Positions 56,427-64,000 of a stretch of DNA of 64,000 nucleotides are shown piece after piece. Under the pieces are notes generated by a model. It was not told where the DNA came from, searched no databases, and saw only the letters and a program-made list of their open reading frames with translations. The first letter of the stretch is position 1. Each line of letters opens with the position of its first letter. This DNA comes from Euclidia mi (lineage: Eukaryota; Arthropoda; Insecta; Lepidoptera; Erebidae): NCBI GenBank assembly GCA_944739405.2, contig OX123185.2, positions 9,607,840 through 9,671,839 on the forward strand, written 5' to 3'. A program made the translations under genes and the position numbers.

Positions 56427-57086
56427 ATGCGAAAATATGTCGGTCCAGCAAAGGAAACGGTTACGAAGGTTTCCGAAGAGTTTCGCACGTTTAGAGAGCT
56501 CATGTTCTCAATGTTGAGTCTCATACGAAGGCAGATTAATGAATGTAGCCGTTCGATTGACGTCATGGAGACTAGGCACAGGCGCAAGGCTCTACTATTT
56601 CTGGGTCTGGCCGAAGAAGAGAAAGAGGACTGCAGGGACTCTGTTCTTAAAATAGTCAACAGTCTGGCCCTTTCTAGTGTGACATCACAGGACCTCAGAG
56701 TGTGCCATAGAATAAGAGCTCCCAGAAAAGATCACTGGCATCCGATCATGGCATGGTTCAAAAACGGGGGGGCTGGATCAGCCATTTGGAATGCCAAAAC
56801 CAGGCTGAAAGGAACATCTGTCGCAATAAAGGAGTTCCTGACAAACCCTCGTCAGGCGGTCTTCGCGAAGGCACGTCAACACTTCGGCATGCGGGCATGT
56901 TGGACGCAGGACGGTGTTATTGTGGCTAGAGCGTCCGACGGTAGCCGCCATAAGATGACCACCAAAGAAGAGTTGAACGCCGTAATGCTGAAGCACTCTA
57001 AGGTCGGAACCGGATCGTCATCTGCGGGCAGTAGCGGCAACGAGAGTGCCGGCACATCGAATTCAAACGCCAAAACGCGTAAATAA
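56427..57086 (+). CDS. ORF1-like RNA-binding protein of a retroelement, open frame
   Basis: ATG to TAA, 219 codons without a break. Residues about 7-50 are helical/coiled-coil-like (KETVTKVSEEFRTFRELMFS). A middle domain reads KALLFLGLAEEEKEDCRDSV, RVCHRIRAP, HPIMAWF, IWNAKTRLKGT and IKEFLTNPRQAVFAKARQHF, then CWTQDGVIVA. The tail is a Gly/Ser-rich low-complexity stretch. The layout (coil, then RRM-like plus C-terminal domain) resembles L1 ORF1p-type nucleic-acid chaperones. I believe related sequences are repeated in lepidopteran genomes. Upstream codons in another frame also look coding-like, so the N-terminus may be frameshifted. No RT follows. It is moderately GC-rich against its AT-rich flanks. 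Confidence 0.45.
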   Translation: MRKYVGPAKETVTKVSEEFRTFRELMFSMLSLIRRQINECSRSIDVMETRHRRKALLFLGLAEEEKEDCRDSVLKIVNSLALSSVTSQDLRVCHRIRAPRKDHWHPIMAWFKNGGAGSAIWNAKTRLKGTSVAIKEFLTNPRQAVFAKARQHFGMRACWTQDGVIVARASDGSRHKMTTKEELNAVMLKHSKVGTGSSSAGSSGNESAGTSNSNAKTRK

Positions 57087-57663
57087 TTCTCTGTTCACTA
57101 TTTCTATTTCCCTTGCATAATTCTTAATATATATATTTCTTGTATGCGTGTGTATGTCACTGAACTCCTCCTAAACGAATGGACCGATCTTGATGATTTT
57201 TTTGTGTGTGTTCAAGGGGACTTAAGAATGGTTTAGATTCACAATTTAGTCCACTGGAAAATATATTTTAGTTAATTTTTAATTTGTAAGTAGTTGTGGA
57301 TTTTGGAATGTTTCACATTGGAACCGACGAACTGCGCTGCTATCGCAGTGTCAGATCTTATATTAATAATTTCGTCAAGAAGTACATCGAAACCTTACCT
57401 GAATAATAAAACATTAAAAAACAAAGATTTCGAGTCGACAACATATTTCCGCCAAATTCGAATTGTCGAGTATTTTGTTAAATTCTAATGGTTCTGACAG
57501 ACAAATCGCAGTCGCCATTATTGGCCAATCTAGCGAAATGTCACAGATACCGGATAACATTTTGAGTACTACCATAGAGCATAGATATGTAAAATTTGTA
57601 TTCATTGGTACTACTAAGTCTTAGTACTAAGTAGTTTGTATGTGTAGATACTTTTTGCAGATA
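57087..57663. other. Unassigned repeat-like flank
   Basis: The phrase TAAACGAATGGACCGATC (57172) resembles one at 45722. The rest is AT-rich. Confidence 0.35.
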
Positions 57664-58770
57664 TCTATACTAATATAATAAAGCGGAAGAGTTTGTTTGT
57701 TTGTTTGAACGCGCTAATCTCAGGAACTACCGGTTGGATCTGAAAAATTATTTTTGTATACGATAACCCAGTTATTCCGGAAGGCTATAGGTTAAATAAC
57801 ATAATGCTTCGACCCCTTGAGGCCGGGAAAAAGGCTAAAAAGGCTTAAAGATAATGTCGGCTAATCTCAGGAACTAGCAGTCGTATTTTAAAAATTGTTA
57901 TTGCCTAAGGCTATAGGCTATATTAAATTACGCCACAACTTTTAGGGGCCAGACAAAAATAATAAAATGGTCAAACGAGAACGGGGAGGGTTGGGTCAAA
58001 GACAAAAAAACGCTAAACGAATAGGATACAATCTATATGGGTATCGTTTTCGAGATTTACGGGACGCTGATTAATAATATGAAATTTATTTAGTGATCAA
58101 AGATGGCAGATGGGAAAATTAAAAAAAAACAATATTGGTATCGTCTGCGATGTTAAAAGGGATGGGGAATCCAAATACAACATCTGTTTCGTGATTCAAG
58201 ATGTTGGATGGGAAATCAAAGATGGCGGATGGGAAAAATTTAAAAAATCAATATGGGTATCGTCTCTGATGATTTAAGGGATGGAGAATCCAAATACAAC
58301 ATCTATTTCGTAATCAAAGATGGCGGATAGGAAATCAAAGATGGCGGACGGGATTTTCTTTAAAGTCGATATGGCTATCGTCTTCGATATTTTAAGGAAT
58401 GGGGAATTCAAAAACACCATCTATTTTGTGATCAAAGATGGCGGATGGGAAATCAAAGATGGCGGATGGGAAAATTAAAAAAATCAATATGGGTATCGTT
58501 TCTGATGACTTAAGGGATGGTGAATCCAAATACAACATCTATTTCATGATCAAATATGGCGGATAGGAAATCAAAGATGGCGGACGGGATTTTCTTTAAA
58601 GTCGATATGGGTATCGTCTTCGATATTTTAAGGAATGGGGAATTCAAAAACACCATCTATTGTGTGATCAAAGATGGTGGATGGGAAAATTTTAAAAATC
58701 AATATGGGTATCGTCTCTGATGATTTAAGGGATGGTGAATCCAAATACAACATCTATTTCGTGATCAAAG
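57664..58770 (+). mobile_element. Helitron 5' end with minisatellite, 3' end lost
   Basis: It begins TCTATACTAATATAATAAAG after an A, the 5' end of the same family as the outer Helitron at 17721-19477, and has the same internal words (GAACTACCGG, AAGGCTATAGG). It passes into a tandem array (58080-58765). No hairpin-CTAG end appears before the BEL/Pao coding sequence at 58771, so the 3' end was lost. Confidence 0.6.
58080..58765. repeat. Minisatellite with ~236 bp higher-order unit
   Basis: Repeats of GATCAAAGATGGCGGAT(G/A)GG and ATATGGGTATCGTCT. The word GGATAGGAAATC recurs at 58325 and 58561, giving a 236 bp unit made of two related halves. AAGATGGCGG words are dense here, as in the array at 18250. 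Confidence 0.85.
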
Positions 58771-59683
58771 ATGTTAATTCATTTACGCAACTTACCTATG
58801 GCTGATGATGCATTCCATTTACCGGCTGGTATCGACTGTTTAATTGGCAACGAGCTGTTCCCGTTCTTGTTAGGTAGTGGGAAGGTTACATTGCCTGGCT
58901 CGTCGGTAGTCGCTGTTCAGACTACCCTTGGTTATATTGCCATGGGAAGGGCAGATTGTGATAACCGCTTAAATATTAGTATTCCTGTTCTTAAAAATAA
59001 GAATACGTGTAAAAATAAAAGTTTTTTCTGCGCTACCACGTCTAACTCACTTTAAAACTCTCACTCAACGCTTTTGGGAAATAGAAAACGTCCCTGATAA
59101 AATTCACATGAGCCCTGTGGACCCCCTGCCTGTGAACTTATATTTACCGCAACTCATTCACGCGATGATACTGGCAGATATACTGTACAGTTACCATTTA
59201 AAGTTTTAAATGGTAACTGTACAGTATGGAGAATATGGAGTTCCATATTCTGAATTAGGGAACTCTTACGCAATTGCTCACCGCCGTCTCATTAATTTAG
59301 AAAATAAATTAGATTCGCATCCCGATATTCGTACAAATTATAACGCTACTATTCAAGATTACATAAACCAAGGATATCTGTCAAAAGTTGATAATCCCTC
59401 TCTTGAAGTCTCGCATTATTATATTCCGCACCGCGCTGTTTATCGCCCTGATAAACAGTCTTCTAAAATACGCATTGTTCTTGATGCTAGTTGCAAAACT
59501 TCATCAGGAAAATCACTTAACGACATTTTATATATTGGTCCGAATTTACAAAGTAATATTTTTGATTTACTTATAAACTTACGCATGTTCTCCATCGCCG
59601 TGGCATCTGATATTGAAAAGATGTACTTTCAATTAAAGCTCGTTTCTAAGCAGCACGCCTTTCAGCGCATCTTATATAGGTTC
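58771..59683 (+). pseudogene. BEL/Pao pol fragment (protease end and RT start)
   Basis: First frame (58771-59055): LPMADDAFHLPAGIDCLIGN, the C-terminal part of a Pao-type protease. After frame changes: RFWEIENVPDKIHMS, then LGNSYAIAHRRLINLENKL, IRIVLDASCKTSSGKSLND and FSIAVASDIEKMYFQLKLV, the start of the Pao RT with its first catalytic Asp. Two back-to-back palindromes (59181-59226, 59230-59251) disrupt the join near 59200. The frame is cut at 59683 by the LTR of the errantivirus-like element. Confidence 0.8.
59181..59251. repeat. Two adjacent perfect palindromes, each with a 2 nt spacer
   Basis: Arms 59181-59202/59205-59226 (22 bp, spacer GT) and 59230-59239/59242-59251 (10 bp, spacer GT). 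They sit exactly where the BEL/Pao reading frame is broken, and the left arm is the coding sequence copied backwards. Confidence 0.9.
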
Positions 59684-59973
59684 TGTTAGGAGGCCGTCCC
59701 TGTTTGTCTTTAAAAAAAAAACTAATTTTTAAACTGCACTGATATTTATTGTTCAAGGCAACACTTTTACAGATACAGTTCTACTGGTACCGATTTCCGA
59801 GTTCCGGGAGCGAACCGCTTTTCGCGACGGACAGAATCTAACTAACTTTAGTATGAAATAAATTATACAAGTAAATGAAAATGCTGACCAAGTAGAAACA
59901 ATAGAATGGAAATGTACTAGAATACGTGAAATGCTGATCAAGCGTTATTAAGGAACTATCTCGGGTTATAACA
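59684..59973 (-). mobile_element. 3' LTR of errantivirus-like element, 290 bp
   Basis: On the minus strand it starts TGTTATAACC right after a polypurine tract (AAGGGGGGAGA) and ends TCCTAACA; the termini TGTTA/TAACA are inverted. An AATAAA (minus strand, near 59750) supplies a polyadenylation signal. The lower end abuts BEL/Pao coding sequence. The 5' LTR is beyond the window. Confidence 0.8.
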
Positions 59974-60288
59974 TCTCCCCCCTTAAGATGAAGCTTTATC
60001 AATTTTAAGATGAAGCGAAATTAAAGAAAATAGAAAATATGGAAAACGATTGGAAGCTTGGAAATCGGTATACATTAAAATTATAGTATATTATAGTAGA
60101 ATGTAGTTTTAAAATATAGTAAAATAACAATAGTACAATATTGAGTAAGTATATTAAGCTTATACCCAAAAATAATATTTGACAATTTCATCTTGTTATT
60201 ATTTAAGATAAACAACATAGTAAATTTATATAATATTAACGACTTACATACTTATAGCATAGTAAAATATAAACCAGTTTAACGTAAC
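59974..60288 (-). other. 3' untranslated region of the errantivirus-like element
   Basis: AT-rich stretch between the last env-frame stop and the polypurine tract. Nothing coding. Confidence 0.6.
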
Positions 60289-62208
60289 TTAAAAGTTTAA
60301 GTTTCGTTTACTAGAATTGAAAATGTCAACTTTACGAATAGCGTCATAAGAGCTATGATGCTGTAAAGCTGGTAAAGATTTAACGGATTTCTTTTCATCC
60401 TCTGACGACGTAGAGATATCAGACATCTCTATGGAGTTAGAAACTTTTGATTTATGTTTAACTGACTTTTTATTATGACATTGGTTAAAGATTTGTATGC
60501 AGCATCCGGCACCGTGATTACGATTTTTGAAACAATTGTATAGCTTGTAAAATAGAAACAGAAATATAGACACAATTAAAATATAAGTAAAAGTGTAATA
60601 ATAGGTTCCGTATTTAATAAAATGAGATTGGTTTGACTAATTATTGATCTCATTTTCCAAATCATCCATCTGATGAGATGCGTATTTTAACGAATCTAAA
60701 TTAATTTTACTTAGAGATATAGGAGACAAATATGGTAAAGTTTTATTGACTTTTCTTCTATCACAACAATCATCTAACGTAATATCGAAAGTAATATCTA
60801 AAGGTGATTTAATTTGAAAAGATTTTACACTAGTTGGAGTTAACTGAATAGTTTTAGAGTAACCAACACAATTTTCGGTCAACTTTACAGAACCAGTGCC
60901 AACAATAGAATAATCGACAATATCTTCATCACATTTTATAGTTAATTTAATAATATTGGATTGGACAAAAATCCATTCATTATTTCGCAAATTTTGCCAA
61001 ATATCAATATCGCCAAATAATAATTTAGCGTTACACTCAGTGGGTAGTGACAAGGTCACTTCCGTTAGTAATCTAGATTCACAATTAGGATTTAGTATAC
61101 AAGAATATATTGTTTGCATTTCACAAATAGAATATTGGTTATTAATTACCTTACACTTATCTAGGTTATCAAACATAGTATAGTGCATTCTATCGTCACT
61201 TAAAGCAGTGTAGGCATTGGAAGGTTGAATAAGCGCGAATGTTTTGATATTAGATCCGTTATGGGGAGTCGGTAAAGGTATATTCTTATAGATAACGAAC
61301 TTGTCGCCACTTATTAGTGGAATTCGCAACACAAAAACGATTTTATTATTATAGTAATAAGAGCTTAATTGCGAAACATCTATAATAGAGTGAATATTAT
61401 TAATATTTAATTGTACTGGGAAATCTAGCCTTTTAATAATATGACCACTTTGTTTGCGTAGTTCGTCGTAAAGGCTAATAGGACTTAAAATACTAGGGTG
61501 TAGAACATTTACCTTAGAAAATAAAATAGAGTTTAAAGTAGTATCTAATAGATTAGAAATAGTAAGCAAAGAGCTTTCTATTATATTTAATAAACTATTT
61601 ACACGCGAAATATTGTATAACAAGTTATCCGTCTTAGTGACTTGAGATAAGATTTCGTTCATAACATCTATTTGAGAGTTTAACTTAATCTCGTTTTGAT
61701 TTAGTTTATATATAGTAGAATTAAAATTATTTATTGTCGACTTAACAATATGAATATTATCTTTCATGAGCCGATATAGTTCGGACTCACTCTTTTGGCA
61801 AGATTCGATGGCGGCGTCGTATTTTCTGGCGTCGTCAGCATCTAATTCTAAGGACCTCTTGACCTTGGTCGGTGTTTGATTTATAGTTAAATGAGATAAC
61901 GATTGTACTTTAAGAAGGTTAGACTGAATTAGTATTTTAATAGGGCTAGAATAATCCTTACATTGCATATTATCTTGGGATTGTATCTTACTACAAATAT
62001 TTTGAGTTTTACGTAATAATGATTCGATATTAGTTAAGTAGGGTTCTAGTGATACAATATCAATATGAGTTACGACATTCCAGTAGTCATTATAGAAACG
62101 AATATTAGTAACAGGTTCGAAGTAGATGCCGGGTCTATGAGTTATCGGCGTTATCTTCGATTCGGCGTGGCAGCCGTAGCACAAGGCTCTGAAAATAAGA
62201 TAGTTCAA
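60289..62208 (-). pseudogene. Errantivirus-type env, interrupted by one stop
   Basis: Envelope glycoprotein gene of an insect endogenous-retrovirus-like element, homologous in layout to errantiviral and baculovirus-F-like Env. A splice acceptor (CTTATTTTCAG, minus strand, AG at 62189-62190) just after the pol stop fits translation from a spliced mRNA. The ectodomain frame runs to an in-frame TAG at 60637-60639. A basic cleavage-like site (KVKR) lies near the middle of the N-terminal third. The predicted membrane anchor and cytoplasmic tail (to 60289) lie in the same frame after the stop, so the copy would at best give a truncated, unanchored ectodomain. There is no true ATG at the frame start (TTG at 62208). 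Confidence 0.75.
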
Positions 62209-64000
62209 GATACAGCGGGTTTGATTTCATTTGTATGGTATTTGATATGCTTGCGGCCCACCTGTAACGTGACGTTATGTTTATTATGTACTTTAATTAT
62301 CTTGTAGGGGCCTTTCCAAACAGGGGACAGTGCTTTTCTTAGCCTGTGATGATGTTTAAGATACACCATATCGCCTGTTTTATAAGTAACATCGCGTGAT
62401 TTAGAATCATAGTATTGCTTTAACCGTTCTTTACTATTTATAATATTTTGTAAAGTTTTCTCTCGGCTAAGCCGCATTCGATATTGCAGTGCGCGAATGT
62501 ATTCATTATAGGTAGAACTGTTAGAAGTATCATATAAAGAATTAGGAATAGTAGGTTTGTAACCATATAAAAGTTCCTAAGGGGTAAATTCAGTTGTACA
62601 GTAAGGGGTAGTATTAAAGGCTAATATAGCAGTAAATAGGTAACAATGCCAATCATTTTGATTGTCTTTAACGAAGGACTTTAAGTACTCCTTAAGAGTA
62701 GCATGTGACCTTTCTGATGCACCATTCGTTTGCGGATGGTAAGGAGTAGTAAAAAGAGATTTTATCTTAAGGATTTCGGTAAGTTGTTTAAATAGATCTG
62801 AAGTAAAGCATATACCAAGGTCGGTTAAAATAGTTTTAGGAAACCCAAACAACGACATAAAGTGTACGAGATTCCGAGCTATCTCTTCACTTGTAGCGGT
62901 AACCATAGGATAAGCACTTGAAAATTAAGTTAAGTCATCTTGTAGAGTTAAGATGTACTTAAAATTTTGGAAACCAGCATCGGGTAATGGACCAACGATG
63001 TCTAGAGCTAAACGTTCAAATGGTTTAGTAGATGTAGAAGTTATCTCCATAGGAGCTTTATTTGAATGTCTTAATGGCTTATTTGTTTGGCACAACTTAC
63101 ACTGTTTGACATACCGTTCAATATCGGCACGCATGCCTTTCCAGTAATATGCGGCCTTGATTCGATTGTACATGCGGCGCGCACCTGGATGACCAGCAAT
63201 GGTAGAGTCATGATTTTCCTTCAAATTTGTAGGGACCTCGGCAGGAGTTGGGTAAATTAATTGATTTTTATAGATATTTACCTTAATATTTGTGTTATGA
63301 AAAATGTAAGATATCATGTTATATAATCTTAATATATAAAATCCTTGCGTTACTGACTGACTGACAGACACGCTACAGCCGAAACTATTGGGCGTAGGAA
63401 GCTGAAATTTGGCATGTATGTTCCCTGGAGATCGTAGGGGTGCACTAAGAAGGGATTTCCTGAAATTCCTTCGGGATCAGCCAAAACGGGTAAATTTAAA
63501 TAAAATGCAGGCGTAGCTGCTGGCTTCCTCTAGTTTAGTATATACAATTTTAGAAAAAGGATCTGTAAAATCAGATATCGCAGGATCAGTTATGTTATCT
63601 AATAAGAGCATATCTCTTAATTTAATTAATAAATTGTAAATATCTTTGTATTTTGTTTCTTCGTAATGATGTACTTTAGAATATAGAAAATAATATGTCT
63701 TGTGTTTATTAATAACCTTATGGACAGTAAACGGCTCGCGTTCCGTATTAAGCAATTCAGCAGAATTCTCGAGCTGCGATAGTATTTCTTCGCAGTGAGG
63801 CATAGAGTAATCAAAGTCTAAAGAGACTGGACAAGCGATTGATTTTATTTTAGATAAATGTAGGGCCTGAATACACTCTTCGATAATAGTATTAGAAGTA
63901 GGTAACTTATTTGTAAATTGGTTCTTAAAATATTTTTCGTAGGTAGAATTATTAAGACGATTTGAGTCAATGACATTTACTGGATGTCGAGATAACGCAT
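62205..64000 (-). pseudogene. Errantivirus-type pol (RNase H end and integrase), interrupted
   Basis: Runs off the window's right edge. From high to low coordinate: the end of RNase H (ALSRHPVN, near 63990), a spacer domain, the integrase zinc-binding part (GHPGARRMYNRI, CKLCQ), the catalytic core with Asp (ALDIVGPLP), Asp (ILTDLG) and Glu (QTNGASERSH), and the GPY/F tail (VWKGPYKIIKV). All pieces are in one frame. Breaks are in-frame stops at 62922-62924 and 62577-62579 and a 207 bp mini-Helitron at 63327-63533. The pol stop overlaps the env frame start by 4 bp. Catalytic residues are present but no full protein can be made. Confidence 0.85.
63327..63533 (+). mobile_element. Mini-Helitron, copy 3 (207 bp), inside pol
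   Basis: Starts TCTTAATATATAAAATCC after A; ends with a hairpin (GCAG-GCGTAG-CTGC), nine nt, CTAG, then T. No target duplication; the pol frame on either side is in phase once the element is left out. This gives the cleanest proof of its ends in the window. Confidence 0.85.

Noticed and set aside
1..64000. CRISPR array, operon or bacterial-type defence locus
   Set aside because: Repeats are microsatellites, minisatellites or dispersed elements. There are no regularly spaced short repeats with unique spacers and no prokaryotic gene clusters.

Overview
The window looks like insect nuclear DNA, most probably from a moth or butterfly. The grounds are a gustatory-receptor-type chemoreceptor gene with short introns, Helitrons with the A^T insertion habit, several tRNA-derived SINE families, RTE, jockey, CR1-like and Penelope retroelements, an errantivirus-like provirus with env, and AT-rich filler. 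I see no prokaryotic feature. Only one gene looks like a working host gene. The rest of the recognisable coding sequence is mobile-element protein, nearly all of it broken.

Layout. 0-5 kb: repeats, a 5'-truncated LINE with a restriction-like endonuclease, a Ty3/gypsy 3' end and microsatellites. 5.5-15 kb: a 3.6 kb inverted duplication (arms about 5513-9124 and 11418-15027) around a 2.3 kb spacer. Each arm carries the same already-broken IS630/Tc1/mariner transposase, with about 82 residues between the second Asp and the final Glu. 15-16.5 kb: a CR1/jockey-type LINE whose 3' end lies in the right arm. 17-24 kb: a receptor cluster, namely a dead last exon (17511-17708), two nested Helitrons (17721-19477), and a complete four-exon receptor (20333-23915, 372 codons) with an RTE relic in intron 3.

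24-35.6 kb: retroelements, including a near-complete CR1-like LINE (PHD finger, coiled coil, esterase-like region and endonuclease in one frame, then RT) split by an insertion, and a jockey element that has lost its endonuclease. 36-39 kb: a second DDE transposase torn apart by a Penelope-like fragment and a LINE with a clear 12 bp target duplication. 39-56 kb: SINEs, short LINE tails and unassigned sequence. 56-59.7 kb: an open 219-codon ORF1-like frame, a Helitron 5' end with a minisatellite, and a BEL/Pao fragment. 59.7-64 kb: an errantivirus-like provirus on the minus strand, inserted into the BEL/Pao fragment and itself hit by a small Helitron; it runs off the window.

The interest lies in how elements land in and copy one another: exact Helitron junctions, an inverted duplication whose direction can be argued from its breakpoints, and several perfect inverted repeats with 2-5 nt spacers. 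I found no operon-like or defence system. All family calls are by eye from motifs; no database was searched.
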